Shown here one piece after another: positions 7,750 to 15,890 of a stretch of DNA of 64,000 bases (position 1 is its first letter; each line of letters begins with the position of its first letter). Location: positions 62,001 through 126,000 of the forward strand of contig NZ_JANKJG010000011.1 in assembly GCF_024733015.1 (NCBI RefSeq). The letters run 5' to 3'. The notes beneath the pieces were generated by a model. It saw only the letters and a list, made by a program, of their open reading frames with translations. It was not told the DNA's origin and did no database searches. A program made the position numbers and the translations under genes. This DNA is from Pseudosulfitobacter koreensis (lineage in GTDB: Bacteria; Pseudomonadota; Alphaproteobacteria; Rhodobacterales; Rhodobacteraceae).

Positions 7750-10274
7750 GCCTGCGCATCGCTGCACGTCTGGCCCGCCGCGAGCTGCGCGGAGGCCTGC
7801 ACGGATTTCGCATTTTCCTCGCCTGTCTTGCGCTTGGCGTCGCCGCCATCGCCGCCGTCGGATCGGTGCGCTCTGCGATCGACGCAGGGCTGACCCGCGA
7901 GGGTGCCGCACTGCTGGGTGGACAGGCCGAACTGGATTTCACCTATCGCTTTGCCACCGACGAAGAGCGCGCGTGGATGGACGAGATCGCACTGGACGTA
8001 TCGCGCGTCGTCGATTTCCGCTCGATGGCGGTGGTCGACCGTGACGGCACCACCGAGCGCGGATTGACCCAGGTGAAGGGCGTCGACGACGCCTATCCGC
8101 TGATCGGCAGTGTCGGGCTGGACCCGGAAATCCCGCTGGATCAGGCACTTGGCGATCAGGACGGGCTGCCCGGTGCGATCATGCAGCAGGTGCTGGCCGA
8201 CCGGCTGGGCCTGCGCCCCGGCGACACCCTGCGGCTTGGAACACGGGATTTCCGGCTGAGCGCCCTGCTGACCCGCGAGCCTGACAGCGCCGGTGCGGGC
8301 TTTGGCCTCGGGCCGCGAACGATTGTGCGCACCGAGGCGCTGCAGGGTTCGGGGCTGCTGGAAACCGGCACGCTCTTCAACACCAAATACCGGTTGATGC
8401 TGCCGCCTGATGCCGACCTCGACACGCTGGAAGATGCCGCCGAGGCCAGGTTCGGCGACGCCGGAATGCGCTGGCGTGATTCGCGCAACGGTGCGCCGGG
8501 TGTGGCACGCTTTGTCGAACGGCTGGGCGCGTTCCTGGTGCTGGTGGGCCTGTCGGGGCTGGCCGTGGGCGGCGTCGGCGTGTCGGCTGCGGTGCGGGCC
8601 TATCTGGCCGAAAAGACCAGCGTGATCGCCACCCTGCGCACATTGGGGGCCGAGCGTGCGACGATTTTCCAGACCTATTTCATCCAGATCGGTGCGCTGT
8701 CGCTCTTGGGTATCGCCATCGGCCTGACCCTGGGTGCCGTCACCCCGGTGCTGCTGGCCCCGCTGATCGAAGCCCGCCTGCCGATTCCCGCCAACATCGC
8801 GATCTATCCGCGCCCGCTGATCGAAGCCGGAATTTACGGCCTGCTGACGGCGTTCATCTTTACCCTCTGGCCGCTGGCCCGCGCCGAAGACGTGCGTGCC
8901 GCGACCCTGTTTCGCGACGCCTTGGGCGGGTCGAACATGCTGCCCAAGACGCGCTATGTGATCGCCGTTGCCACCGGTTTGGTGCTGCTGATCGGGCTGG
9001 CCGGACTGTTTTCGGGCACCTGGCGGCTGACGCTGTGGATGGCGGGCGGCATCGCAGGTGCGCTGGTGATGCTGGTGCTGGCGGCCTGGGTCATCCGCTG
9101 GACTTCGCGGCGCGGCGCGCGCATGGCGCAGGGGCATCCTGCCTTGCGGTGGGCGCTGGCCGCCATTTCGGGTCCGCGCGAAGGGGCGACATCCACGGTT
9201 CTGTCGCTGGGCCTCGGGCTGTCGGTGCTGGCCTCGATCGGGCAGATCGACGGCAACCTGCGCAACGCCATCGCGGGCAACCTGCCCGAAGTCGCGCCCT
9301 CGTATTTCTTCGTCGACATCCAGAAGGACCAGATGGAGGGCTTTACCGAGCGGCTGGTCAATGATCCCGCCGTCAGCCGGATCGACAGCGCGCCCATGCT
9401 GCGCGGCGTCATCACCCGGATCAACGACCGCCCCGCCCGCGAAGTTGCAGGCGACCACTGGGTCACGCGCGGCGACCGTGGCGTGACCTATGCCACCGAA
9501 TTGCCCGACCGCACCCAGATCACCGCAGGCGAATGGTGGGCGCCGGATTACGCAGGCCCGCCGCTGATCAGCTTTGCCACGGAAGAGGCCGAGGAGATGG
9601 GCCTGAGCCTCGGCGATACCATGACGATCAACGTCCTTGGCCGCGAGATCACCGGCACCATCGCGTCCTTCCGCGAGGTCGATTTCTCGACCGCAGGCAT
9701 CGGCTTTGTCATGACGATGAACCCCGCCGCCCTGTCCGGCGCGCCGCACAGCTTCATCTCGACGGTCTACGCGACACCCGAAGCCGAAGCGGCGATCCTG
9801 CGCGACCTCGGTTCTGCCTATCCCAACATCACGGCGATCCGCGTGCGCGACGCGATCGACCGCGTGGCCGAAGTGCTGGCAGGCATCGCGGCCGCCAGTT
9901 CCTACGGCGCTGCGGCGACGTTGCTCACCGGGTTCCTGGTGCTGATCGGTGCCGCGTCGGCGGGCACCCAGTCGCGCACCTACGAGGCGGCGGTGCTGAA
10001 AACCCTCGGCGCGTCGCGCAGGCGCATCCTGATCAGCTTCGCCCTGCGCGCAGCCCTTCTGGGCCTTGCCGCCGGACTGGTCGCCCTGGGGGCGGGCATC
10101 GCGGGCGGCTGGGCCGTGTCGCGTTTCGTGATGGAGACGGGGTATCAGGTGATCTGGCCCTCGGCGCTGGCGATCATCGCAGGGGGTATCCTCGCCACTC
10201 TGGTTGCGGGGCTTGCCTTTGCCTGGGGCCCGCTTTCGGCGCGGCCCGCCCATGTGCTGCGGGCGCGGGAATAG
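7746..10274 (+). CDS. ybbP: ABC transporter permease, YbbP (FtsX-like, two permease modules)
   Basis: 842 residues. An N-terminal membrane helix (FRIFLACLALGVAAIAAVGS) is followed by a large periplasmic domain. Two FtsX-type transmembrane blocks come next, one near residues 260-390 (LVLVGLSGLAVGGVGVSAAVRAYLAEK) and one near the C-terminus (SYGAAATLLTGFLVLIGAASAG). The paired modules and length match E. coli YbbP, which works with YbbA as a type VII (MacB-like) ABC system. It overlaps ybbA by four bases. After the stop come a dispersed repeat and a structured stretch that may encode a small RNA. The substrate is not evident from the sequence. Confidence 0.92.
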   Translation: MSLRIAARLARRELRGGLHGFRIFLACLALGVAAIAAVGSVRSAIDAGLTREGAALLGGQAELDFTYRFATDEERAWMDEIALDVSRVVDFRSMAVVDRDGTTERGLTQVKGVDDAYPLIGSVGLDPEIPLDQALGDQDGLPGAIMQQVLADRLGLRPGDTLRLGTRDFRLSALLTREPDSAGAGFGLGPRTIVRTEALQGSGLLETGTLFNTKYRLMLPPDADLDTLEDAAEARFGDAGMRWRDSRNGAPGVARFVERLGAFLVLVGLSGLAVGGVGVSAAVRAYLAEKTSVIATLRTLGAERATIFQTYFIQIGALSLLGIAIGLTLGAVTPVLLAPLIEARLPIPANIAIYPRPLIEAGIYGLLTAFIFTLWPLARAEDVRAATLFRDALGGSNMLPKTRYVIAVATGLVLLIGLAGLFSGTWRLTLWMAGGIAGALVMLVLAAWVIRWTSRRGARMAQGHPALRWALAAISGPREGATSTVLSLGLGLSVLASIGQIDGNLRNAIAGNLPEVAPSYFFVDIQKDQMEGFTERLVNDPAVSRIDSAPMLRGVITRINDRPAREVAGDHWVTRGDRGVTYATELPDRTQITAGEWWAPDYAGPPLISFATEEAEEMGLSLGDTMTINVLGREITGTIASFREVDFSTAGIGFVMTMNPAALSGAPHSFISTVYATPEAEAAILRDLGSAYPNITAIRVRDAIDRVAEVLAGIAAASSYGAAATLLTGFLVLIGAASAGTQSRTYEAAVLKTLGASRRRILISFALRAALLGLAAGLVALGAGIAGGWAVSRFVMETGYQVIWPSALAIIAGGILATLVAGLAFAWGPLSARPAHVLRARE

Positions 10275-10280
10275 AACTTT

Positions 10281-10315
10281 CTTGCCTCCGGCGGGGATAT
10301 TTCCGGCCAAGAGAG
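10281..10315 (+). repeat. Dispersed 3'-end repeat, copy 2 (A-type)
   Basis: Starts six bases after the ybbP stop. It reads CTTGCCTCCGGCGGGG, ATATTTCC, GGCCAAGAGAGA on the plus strand. Its reverse complement aligns with the copies at 639-678, 10441-10500 and 43745-43768. Confidence 0.6.
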
Positions 10316-10335
10316 ATACGAAATATTAACCAATT

Positions 10336-10450
10336 TGCGATGATCTGGGGGCACGGTACAGGCGGGGACGCCGATGACCGTGCCAGGAGAAACGACAGAT
10401 CGTTTCAGGAGGAGGAGGCGGTGTCACCAGCGCCTCCTCGTCTTTCTTTT
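10336..10450 (+). ncRNA. Putative structured small RNA (three stem-loops)
   Basis: Three successive hairpins with perfect stems lie in the 226-base gap between convergent ybbP and gcvP. Hairpin 1 is GGCACGGT (10350-10357) with ACCGTGCC (10377-10384), enclosing GGCG-GGGA-CGCC. Hairpin 2 is AAACGA-CAGA-TCGTTT (10390-10405). Hairpin 3 is GAGGAGGCG (10412-10420) with CGCCTCCTC (10431-10439), followed by GTCTTTCTTTT. A possible -10 TATTAA sits at 10324-10329, giving a start near 10336. The pattern fits a roughly 115-nucleotide trans-acting RNA ending in an intrinsic terminator. Alternatively hairpin 3 is simply the ybbP terminator. No protein reading is convincing. The family is not one I recognise. 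Confidence 0.5.
10412..10450 (+). terminator. Rho-independent terminator (putative sRNA and/or ybbAP)
   Basis: A perfect nine-pair GC-rich stem GAGGAGGCG/CGCCTCCTC with a ten-base loop is followed by GTCTTTCTTTT. The T-rich tract coincides with the edge of the dispersed repeat copy that begins at 10441. Confidence 0.7.
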
Positions 10451-10500
10451 GGCCCCAAATATCCTGGGGGAGGCCCGCACGGGCCGGGGGGCAAAGCCCC
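10441..10500 (-). repeat. Dispersed 3'-end repeat, copy 3 (A-type, with GC hairpin)
   Basis: Abuts the gcvP stop codon. The plus strand reads TCTTTCTTTTGGCC, CCAAATATCC, TGGGGGAG. The GC palindromes GGCCCGCACGGGCC and GGGGGCAAAGCCCC lie on the gcvP side. It is in the same orientation relative to its upstream gene as copy 2 is to ybbP. Confidence 0.65.
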
Positions 10501-13350
10501 CTATTCCGCTGCTTCGGCGTAGGTCTCCATCGGCGGGCAGGTGCAGATCAGGTTGCGGTCGCCGTGCACGTTGTCGACGCGGTTCACCGGCGGCCAGTAT
10601 TTGTCCACCCGGAATGCACCGGGGGGGAAGCAGCCCTGTTCGCGGGTGTAGGGACGGTCCCAGTCGCGCACCAGGTCTTCCATCGTGTGCGGCGCGTTCT
10701 TCAGCGGATTGTTGGCCGGGTCGATCCGGCCCTGCGCGATGTCGTCGATCTCGGCGCGGATCGCCAGCATCGCATCGCAGAAACGGTCCAGCTCGGCCTT
10801 GGTCTCGCTTTCCGTGGGCTCGACCATCAGCGTGCCCGCCACCGGCCAGCTCATCGTCGGGGCGTGGAACCCGCAATCGACCAGCCGTTTGGCGATGTCC
10901 TCGACCGTGACACCTGCCGTTGCCTCGAACGGGCGCACGTCCAGGATGCATTCATGCGCCACACGGCCCGAGGGCCCCTTGTAGAGCACGTCGAACGCCC
11001 CTTCGAGCCGCTTGGCGATGTAATTGGCGTTCAGGATCGCAACCCGCGTCGCCTGGGTCAGACCGTCACCGCCCATCATCAGGCAATAGGCCCAGCTGAT
11101 CGGCAGCAGCGACGGCGAGCCGAAGGGGGCTGCGCTGACCGGGCCCTCGGTGCCGCCGGTGGCGGGATGCCCCGGAAGATGCGGGATCAGGTGGCTTTTG
11201 ACACCGATCGGCCCCATGCCGGGGCCACCGCCGCCGTGCGGGATGCAGAACGTCTTGTGCAGGTTCAGGTGGCTGACATCGCCGCCCAGATCGCCGGGGC
11301 GCGACAGGCCGACCATCGCGTTCATGTTGGCCCCGTCGATATAGACCTGGCCGCCATGCTGGTGCGTGATCGCCGTCACCTCGTTCACCGTCTCCTCGAA
11401 CACGCCATGGGTCGAGGGATAGGTGATCATGCACCCGGCCAGACTGTCGGCGTGCAGCGCGGCCTTGGTCCGGAAGTCTTCCAGATCAATATCGCCGTTC
11501 TCTGCCGATTTGATCGGCACCACCTTCCAGCCCACCATTTGCGCACTGGCGGGGTTGGTGCCGTGCGCATTCATCGGGATCAGGCAGATGTTGCGGTGCC
11601 CCTCTCCGTTCTCGCGGTGATAGGCCGAGATCGTCAGCAGGCCCGCATATTCGCCCTGCGCGCCCGAATTGGGCTGCATCGAGATCGCGTCATAGCCGGT
11701 GATCTGGCACAGCTGCTTGCTGAGGTCGGTGATCATCTCGGCATAGCCTTCGGCCTGATCTGCGGGCACGAACGGGTGCAGCAGCGAAAACTCGTCCCAT
11801 GTCACGGGCATCATCTCGGCGGCCGAGTTCAGCTTCATCGTGCAGGACCCCAGCGGGATCATCGCGCGGTCCAGCGCCAGATCGCGGTCGGCCAGACGGC
11901 GCATGTAGCGCATCATTTCCGTCTCGGCGCGGTTCATGTGAAAGATCGGGTGCGTCAGGTAATCCGAGGTGCGGACCAGACCGTCGGGCACGCGGTATTC
12001 GTGCGCATAGTCGCTGTCGCTGGCGTCCAGACCGAAGGCGCGCCAGACCGCTTCGATGTCGGCGGGGCGGGTGCGTTCGTCCAGGCTGATGCCGACGCGG
12101 GTTTCCCCGACGCGGCGCAGGTTGATGCCCTCGTCCACCGCCGATTTCATCACTGCCGATTGCAGCGGGCCGACATCCACGGTCACCGTGTCGAAATAGA
12201 CCTTTGGGTCGATGGCAAAGCCTGCGGCCTCGAGGCCACGCGCCATGCGCACGGTCTTGCGGTGGATGCGTTGGGCGATGGCCTTCAACCCTTCGGGCCC
12301 GTGGAACACCGCGTACATCGACGCCATCACCGCCAGCAGCGCCTGCGCGGTGCAGACGTTGGACGTGGCCTTTTCGCGGCGGATGTGCTGCTCGCGGGTT
12401 TGCAGCGACAGCCGGTAGGCGCGGTTGCCGTGGCTATCGATGCTGACGCCCACGATCCGGCCCGGCATGGCGCGCTTCATCTCGTCGCGGCAGGCCATAT
12501 AGGCGGCGTGCGGACCGCCGTAGCCCACGGGCACGCCAAAGCGCTGCGTGCTGCCTACGGCGATGTCGGCGCCCATAGCGCCGGGTTCTTTCAGGATGGT
12601 CAACGACAGGGGGTCGGCGCTGACGATGCCGATGGCCTTGGCGCCGTGCAGCGCCTCCATCTGGGCGGTGAAATCGCGCACGTGGCCATAGGTGCCGGGA
12701 TACTGGAAGATCGCGCCAAAGACGGCATCGGGGTCCAGATCCTCGGGCTTGCCGACGATCACCTCGATGCCCAGAGGGGCGGCGCGCGTCTGCATCACGG
12801 CGATGTTCTGCGGGTGGCAGTCGCGGTCGACGAAGAAGCCGCGCGCCTTCGACTTCGACACACGCTGCGCCATCGTCATCGCCTCGGCGCAGGCGGTGGA
12901 TTCGTCCAGCAGCGAAGCATTGGCGACCTCGAGCCCGGTCAGATCGCTGATCATCGTCTGGAAGTTCAACAGCGCCTCGAGCCGCCCTTGGGAAATCTCG
13001 GGCTGGTAGGGCGTATAGGCCGTGTACCAGGCCGGATTCTCAAGAATGTTCCGCTGGATCGCGGGGGGCGTTACCGTGCCGTAATAACCTTGGCCGATCA
13101 GGCTGGTCAGCACGCGGTTCTTGCCTGCGACCTCGGCCATGTGGTGCAGCAACTCGCGTTCCGACTTGGCCTTGCCGAACTCCAGCGGTTCCTTTTGGCG
13201 GATGCCCTTGGGCAGCGTGTCGTCGATCAGCGCGTCCAGATCGCCGGCGCCGAGCAAGTCAAGCATCTGGGCCATCTCTTGCGGCGACGGGCCGATGTGG
13301 CGGCGGTTGGCGAAATCGTAAGGCAAATACTCGGTCGGCGTGAACGACAT
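10501..13350 (-). CDS. gcvP: Glycine dehydrogenase (decarboxylating), P-protein
   Basis: 949 residues, the normal full length of a single-chain P-protein. It decarboxylates glycine with pyridoxal phosphate and transfers the aminomethyl group to lipoyl-GcvH. The C-terminal half carries the PLP lysine in [17 protein letters not shown], and the glycine-rich loop of that motif is intact. NIALL-type N-terminal sequence ([21 protein letters not shown]) and [15 protein letters not shown] are also conserved. The ATG at 13350 is the natural start. It is the last gene of gcvT-gcvH-gcvP, 72 bases after gcvH, and should be under the glycine riboswitch. It ends against a dispersed repeat. Confidence 0.97.
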   Translation of the reverse strand: MSFTPTEYLPYDFANRRHIGPSPQEMAQMLDLLGAGDLDALIDDTLPKGIRQKEPLEFGKAKSERELLHHMAEVAGKNRVLTSLIGQGYYGTVTPPAIQRNILENPAWYTAYTPYQPEISQGRLEALLNFQTMISDLTGLEVANASLLDESTACAEAMTMAQRVSKSKARGFFVDRDCHPQNIAVMQTRAAPLGIEVIVGKPEDLDPDAVFGAIFQYPGTYGHVRDFTAQMEALHGAKAIGIVSADPLSLTILKEPGAMGADIAVGSTQRFGVPVGYGGPHAAYMACRDEMKRAMPGRIVGVSIDSHGNRAYRLSLQTREQHIRREKATSNVCTAQALLAVMASMYAVFHGPEGLKAIAQRIHRKTVRMARGLEAAGFAIDPKVYFDTVTVDVGPLQSAVMKSAVDEGINLRRVGETRVGISLDERTRPADIEAVWRAFGLDASDSDYAHEYRVPDGLVRTSDYLTHPIFHMNRAETEMMRYMRRLADRDLALDRAMIPLGSCTMKLNSAAEMMPVTWDEFSLLHPFVPADQAEGYAEMITDLSKQLCQITGYDAISMQPNSGAQGEYAGLLTISAYHRENGEGHRNICLIPMNAHGTNPASAQMVGWKVVPIKSAENGDIDLEDFRTKAALHADSLAGCMITYPSTHGVFEETVNEVTAITHQHGGQVYIDGANMNAMVGLSRPGDLGGDVSHLNLHKTFCIPHGGGGPGMGPIGVKSHLIPHLPGHPATGGTEGPVSAAPFGSPSLLPISWAYCLMMGGDGLTQATRVAILNANYIAKRLEGAFDVLYKGPSGRVAHECILDVRPFEATAGVTVEDIAKRLVDCGFHAPTMSWPVAGTLMVEPTESETKAELDRFCDAMLAIRAEIDDIAQGRIDPANNPLKNAPHTMEDLVRDWDRPYTREQGCFPPGAFRVDKYWPPVNRVDNVHGDRNLICTCPPMETYAEAAE

Positions 13351-13422
13351 GCAAACGTCCCCTGCTAAAATAATGTTACGGTGGTGGTGCCACCCCCGGT
13401 GCAGGGGGCGGCGGAAATCGCA

Positions 13423-13782
13423 TCAGGCGATGAACTTCTGATAGGCGGCTTCGTCCATGAACTCGTCCATCTGCGACGGGTCGCTGATCTTCATCTTGAA
13501 GAACCATGCGTCGCCCTGCGGGTCGTCGTTGACCATGCCGGGATTGTCGACGAGCGTCTCGTTGACCTCAATGATCTCGCCGTCGACGGGGGCCAGGATG
13601 TCGGAGGCGGCCTTGACCGATTCGATCACCACGACCTCGTCGTCCTTGCTGACCACGGTGCCGACTTCGGGCAGTTCGACGAACACCACGTCGCCCAGCT
13701 GTTCGGCGGCGTGGATGGTGATGCCCACGATCATCTCGCCGTCTTCGTCGCGCAGCCATTCGTGTTCTTCTGTAAATTTCAT
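13423..13782 (-). CDS. gcvH: Glycine cleavage system H protein (lipoyl carrier)
   Basis: 119 residues. The lipoylated carrier shuttles the aminomethyl group between P-, T- and L-proteins. The lipoyl-attachment lysine is K57 in VVIESVKAASD, within the expected barrel-sandwich fold (VGITIHAAEQLGDVVFVELP). The C-terminal FKMKISDPSQMDEFMD region is typical. It lies 21 bases after gcvT and 72 bases before gcvP on the same strand. GGAG precedes the ATG. No oddity is seen. Confidence 0.97.
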   Translation of the reverse strand: MKFTEEHEWLRDEDGEMIVGITIHAAEQLGDVVFVELPEVGTVVSKDDEVVVIESVKAASDILAPVDGEIIEVNETLVDNPGMVNDDPQGDAWFFKMKISDPSQMDEFMDEAAYQKFIA

Positions 13783-13803
13783 CTGTTGATCTCCTGAAGG
13801 GGG

Positions 13804-14931
13804 TTATCTTTTGAAATTGGCCGGAACAAAGGGCAGGGTCGCCACCTGCACCGGCATCCGTTTGCCGCGCACCTCGCCCCAGAGGGCCGTGCCTGCGGCG
13901 GCATGATCGACATTGACATAGCCCATCGCCACAGGTCCACCGACCGTGGGGCCAAAGCTGCCGCTGGTCACGTGACCCACCGGATCGGTCGCCGCCTCGC
14001 TGGCATAGATCGCCACGCCCTCGCGCATGGGGGCGCGCCCCGCGGGCAGCAGGCCGACACGTTTGCGGGCAGGGGCGGCCAGTGCGGCGTCAGCGCCGGG
14101 AAAGCCGCCCGCGCGGTCGCCATCGGGGCGGCGCACCTTCTGGACGGCCCACATCAGCGCGCCTTCGGCGGGTGTGGTGGCGGTGTCGATGTCATGGCCA
14201 TAAAGGCACAAGCCTGCCTCAAGCCGCAGCGAATCCCGCGCGCCGAGGCCGATGGGGGCGACGCCGTTTCGCGCCAGCAGGGTGCGCGCCAAGGCCTCGG
14301 CCTGCGCTGCGGGCACCGAGATTTCGTAGCCGTCCTCGCCGGTGTAGCCCGAGCGCGACGCCCAGACCGCGATGCCGTTCAGGTCCAGATCGGCCAAGTC
14401 CAGATCGGTCAAGTCCATGAAGCGCATGTCGGCGGCACGGGCATCCAGCCCCGCCAAGGCCGCCTCGGCCCCCGGTCCCTGCAGCGCAATCAGCGCGCGG
14501 TCGGCCAATTCGGTCACGGTCACCTGCGGTTCCAGCGCGCTGCGCATCCGCGCGATATCGGCCCCCTTGCAGGCGGCATTGACCACCACCAGCAGATCGT
14601 CGCCCCGGCGCGCGAACATCAGATCGTCCTCGATCCCACCTGCATCGTTGGTGAAAAATCCATAGCGTTGACGCCCGTCGCCCAAGCCCAGCACATCCTG
14701 CGGCACCAGCGTCTCGAACGCGCGCGCGACGGCATCCCAGGAGGCGCCCGTCAGGGTCACCTGCCCCATGTGGCTGACGTCGAACAGGCCCGCGGCGCTG
14801 CGTGTGTGGTTGTGTTCACCCATCACGCCCATCGGGTATTGCACCGGCATGGCATAGCCCGCGAAGGGCACCATCTTGGCGCCCAGTTCAACGTGCAAAT
14901 CATATAGCGGGGTGCGCAGATCGTCAGACAT
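13804..14931 (-). CDS. gcvT: Glycine cleavage system aminomethyltransferase, T-protein
   Basis: 375 residues. It transfers the methylene group from aminomethyl-GcvH to tetrahydrofolate and releases ammonia. Conserved features are the N-terminal LRTPLYDLHVELGAKMVPFAGY, FDVSHMGQ and the folate-site region SGYTGEDGYEISV. The start is the ATG at 14931 with GGAGAG upstream; in-frame sequence further upstream belongs to the riboswitch leader and is not protein. It is first in the operon, directly downstream of a tandem glycine riboswitch whose second aptamer ends about 80 bases before the start codon. Confidence 0.95.
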   Translation of the reverse strand: MSDDLRTPLYDLHVELGAKMVPFAGYAMPVQYPMGVMGEHNHTRSAAGLFDVSHMGQVTLTGASWDAVARAFETLVPQDVLGLGDGRQRYGFFTNDAGGIEDDLMFARRGDDLLVVVNAACKGADIARMRSALEPQVTVTELADRALIALQGPGAEAALAGLDARAADMRFMDLTDLDLADLDLNGIAVWASRSGYTGEDGYEISVPAAQAEALARTLLARNGVAPIGLGARDSLRLEAGLCLYGHDIDTATTPAEGALMWAVQKVRRPDGDRAGGFPGADAALAAPARKRVGLLPAGRAPMREGVAIYASEAATDPVGHVTSGSFGPTVGGPVAMGYVNVDHAAAGTALWGEVRGKRMPVQVATLPFVPANFKR

Positions 14932-15009
14932 CGGTCTCTCCTTCGACCGGGCCCATTTGCAAAAACAGGCCGGCATCATACGACGCGCCCCAATGGCTGC
15001 GCCTGCGAT

Positions 15010-15172
15010 GCCCCCTCTGTCCTGACGCCTGAGATCGTTATCCCTTCGGCGGGTGCGCGCAGGCACCTCTCTCCAGAGTCTTCTTACCCGTCACGGTCCC
15101 TTTGGCCTGAGAGTTTCCGGGGCGGTTGCTCCTTCGGCACCGGTATTTGCAACCGGTTCTCCCATGACGGAT
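15010..15172 (-). promoter_or_regulatory. Tandem glycine riboswitch upstream of gcvT
   Basis: Read leftward, the first aptamer shows GGGAGAACC, then GGTGCCGAAGGAGCAACCGC, then AAACTCTCAGGC and GGACCGTGACGG. The second shows CTCTGGAGAGAGG, GCCGAAGGGATAACG, ATCTCAGGC and CAGGACAGAGG. This two-aptamer architecture with the conserved CTCAGGC and GCCGAAGG blocks is the classic glycine riboswitch, which turns on gcv genes when glycine is abundant. Boundaries are approximate. A promoter 8-37 bases upstream places the transcription start at the first aptamer. Confidence 0.95.
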
Positions 15173-15179
15173 TGTCGGA

Positions 15180-15209
15180 TAAGTAGCCAAGAGCGTCGGA
15201 TACAGTCAA
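15180..15209 (-). promoter_or_regulatory. Candidate housekeeping promoter of the gcv operon
   Basis: On the minus strand TTGACT (15209-15204) is followed by 18 bases and TACTTA (15185-15180). The start point would fall near 15172, the first base of the glycine riboswitch. The -35 is good and the -10 is weak. Confidence 0.45.
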
Positions 15210-15262
15210 TAGCCGATAGCATCGTCTTGACACTTCGCCCCCGCCGCCCGACACAAGCGCCC

Positions 15263-15820
15263 ATGAAAGCACCATATTTCTTCGGCTACGGCAGCCTCGT
15301 AAACCGTGCGACCCACGCATATCCCGAAGCCCAGACAGCGACCCTGACGGGTTGGCGGCGGGCCTGGGTGCGGGCGCGTGAGCGTGACGATCTGGTGTTC
15401 CTGACGGCGGTGTCCGATCCTGCGGCGCGCATTTCCGGCCTGATCGCGGCGGTGCCCAACGCCGACTGGGTGGCGCTGGATGCGCGCGAAACCGGCTATC
15501 GCCGCCGCGATGCGACCGAGGCCGTGACCCACGCTGCCAAGGATGCAGAATCCATCGCCGTCTATGCCATCGACCCGCGCGACATGCGCCGCGAAGGGCA
15601 GCACCATATCCTGCTGAGCTATCTCGATGTGGTCGTCCAGGGCTTCCTGACCGAATTCGGCGAAGAGGGCGTGGCCGACTTCTTCGCCACCACCTCGGGC
15701 TGGGACACCCCGGTTCTGGATGACCGGGCCAAGCCGCAGTATCCCCGCGCGCAGATCCTGACGCCATCGGAAACGGCGCTGGTCGATCACCATCTGGACC
15801 GGGTCAAGGCCGCGCTCTGA
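15263..15820 (+). CDS. Gamma-glutamylcyclotransferase-family protein
   Basis: 185 residues. The start MKAPYFFGYGSLVN carries the FGYGSL motif that lines the active site of the GGCT/AIG2-like fold. Proteins of this family cyclise gamma-glutamyl compounds to 5-oxoproline, or act on related amides. The expected catalytic glutamate could be E82-E92 (VALDARETGYRRRD) but I cannot assign it firmly. The ATG at 15263 was chosen because it begins the conserved motif. A consensus-like TTGACA lies at 15227-15232 and would give a nearly leaderless transcript. The gene is divergent from the gcv operon and convergent with gltX. Its physiological substrate is unknown. Confidence 0.8.
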   Translation: MKAPYFFGYGSLVNRATHAYPEAQTATLTGWRRAWVRARERDDLVFLTAVSDPAARISGLIAAVPNADWVALDARETGYRRRDATEAVTHAAKDAESIAVYAIDPRDMRREGQHHILLSYLDVVVQGFLTEFGEEGVADFFATTSGWDTPVLDDRAKPQYPRAQILTPSETALVDHHLDRVKAAL

Positions 15821-15837
15821 CAGCGCAGCCTTCCCAG

Positions 15838-15870
15838 CTTCATCTTGCCGGGAAAACTCCCCCCGGAGGG
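15838..15870 (-). repeat. Dispersed 3'-end repeat, copy 4 (B-type)
   Basis: Lies 21 bases beyond the gltX stop. The minus strand reads CCCTCCGGGGGGAGTTTT, then CCCGGCAAGATGAAG. It matches the copies at 38838-38873, 52716-52750 and 55753-55813. Confidence 0.65.
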
Positions 15871-15890
15871 TCGGCCCGCCGTAATGAACC

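Noticed and set aside
7482-10310. A 942-codon open frame opposite ybbP
   Set aside because: Low-complexity Gln/Arg/Gly antisense translation; the ABC transporter genes on the other strand have all expected motifs.
10342-10500. Small protein starting at the ATG near 10342
   Set aside because: The frame has no ribosome site, its translation is charged low-complexity sequence, and it runs into the dispersed repeat; the RNA structure explains the stretch better.
10564-13368. A 934-codon open frame opposite gcvP
   Set aside because: His/Asp/Arg-rich antisense composition with no motifs; the opposite strand encodes a complete P-protein.
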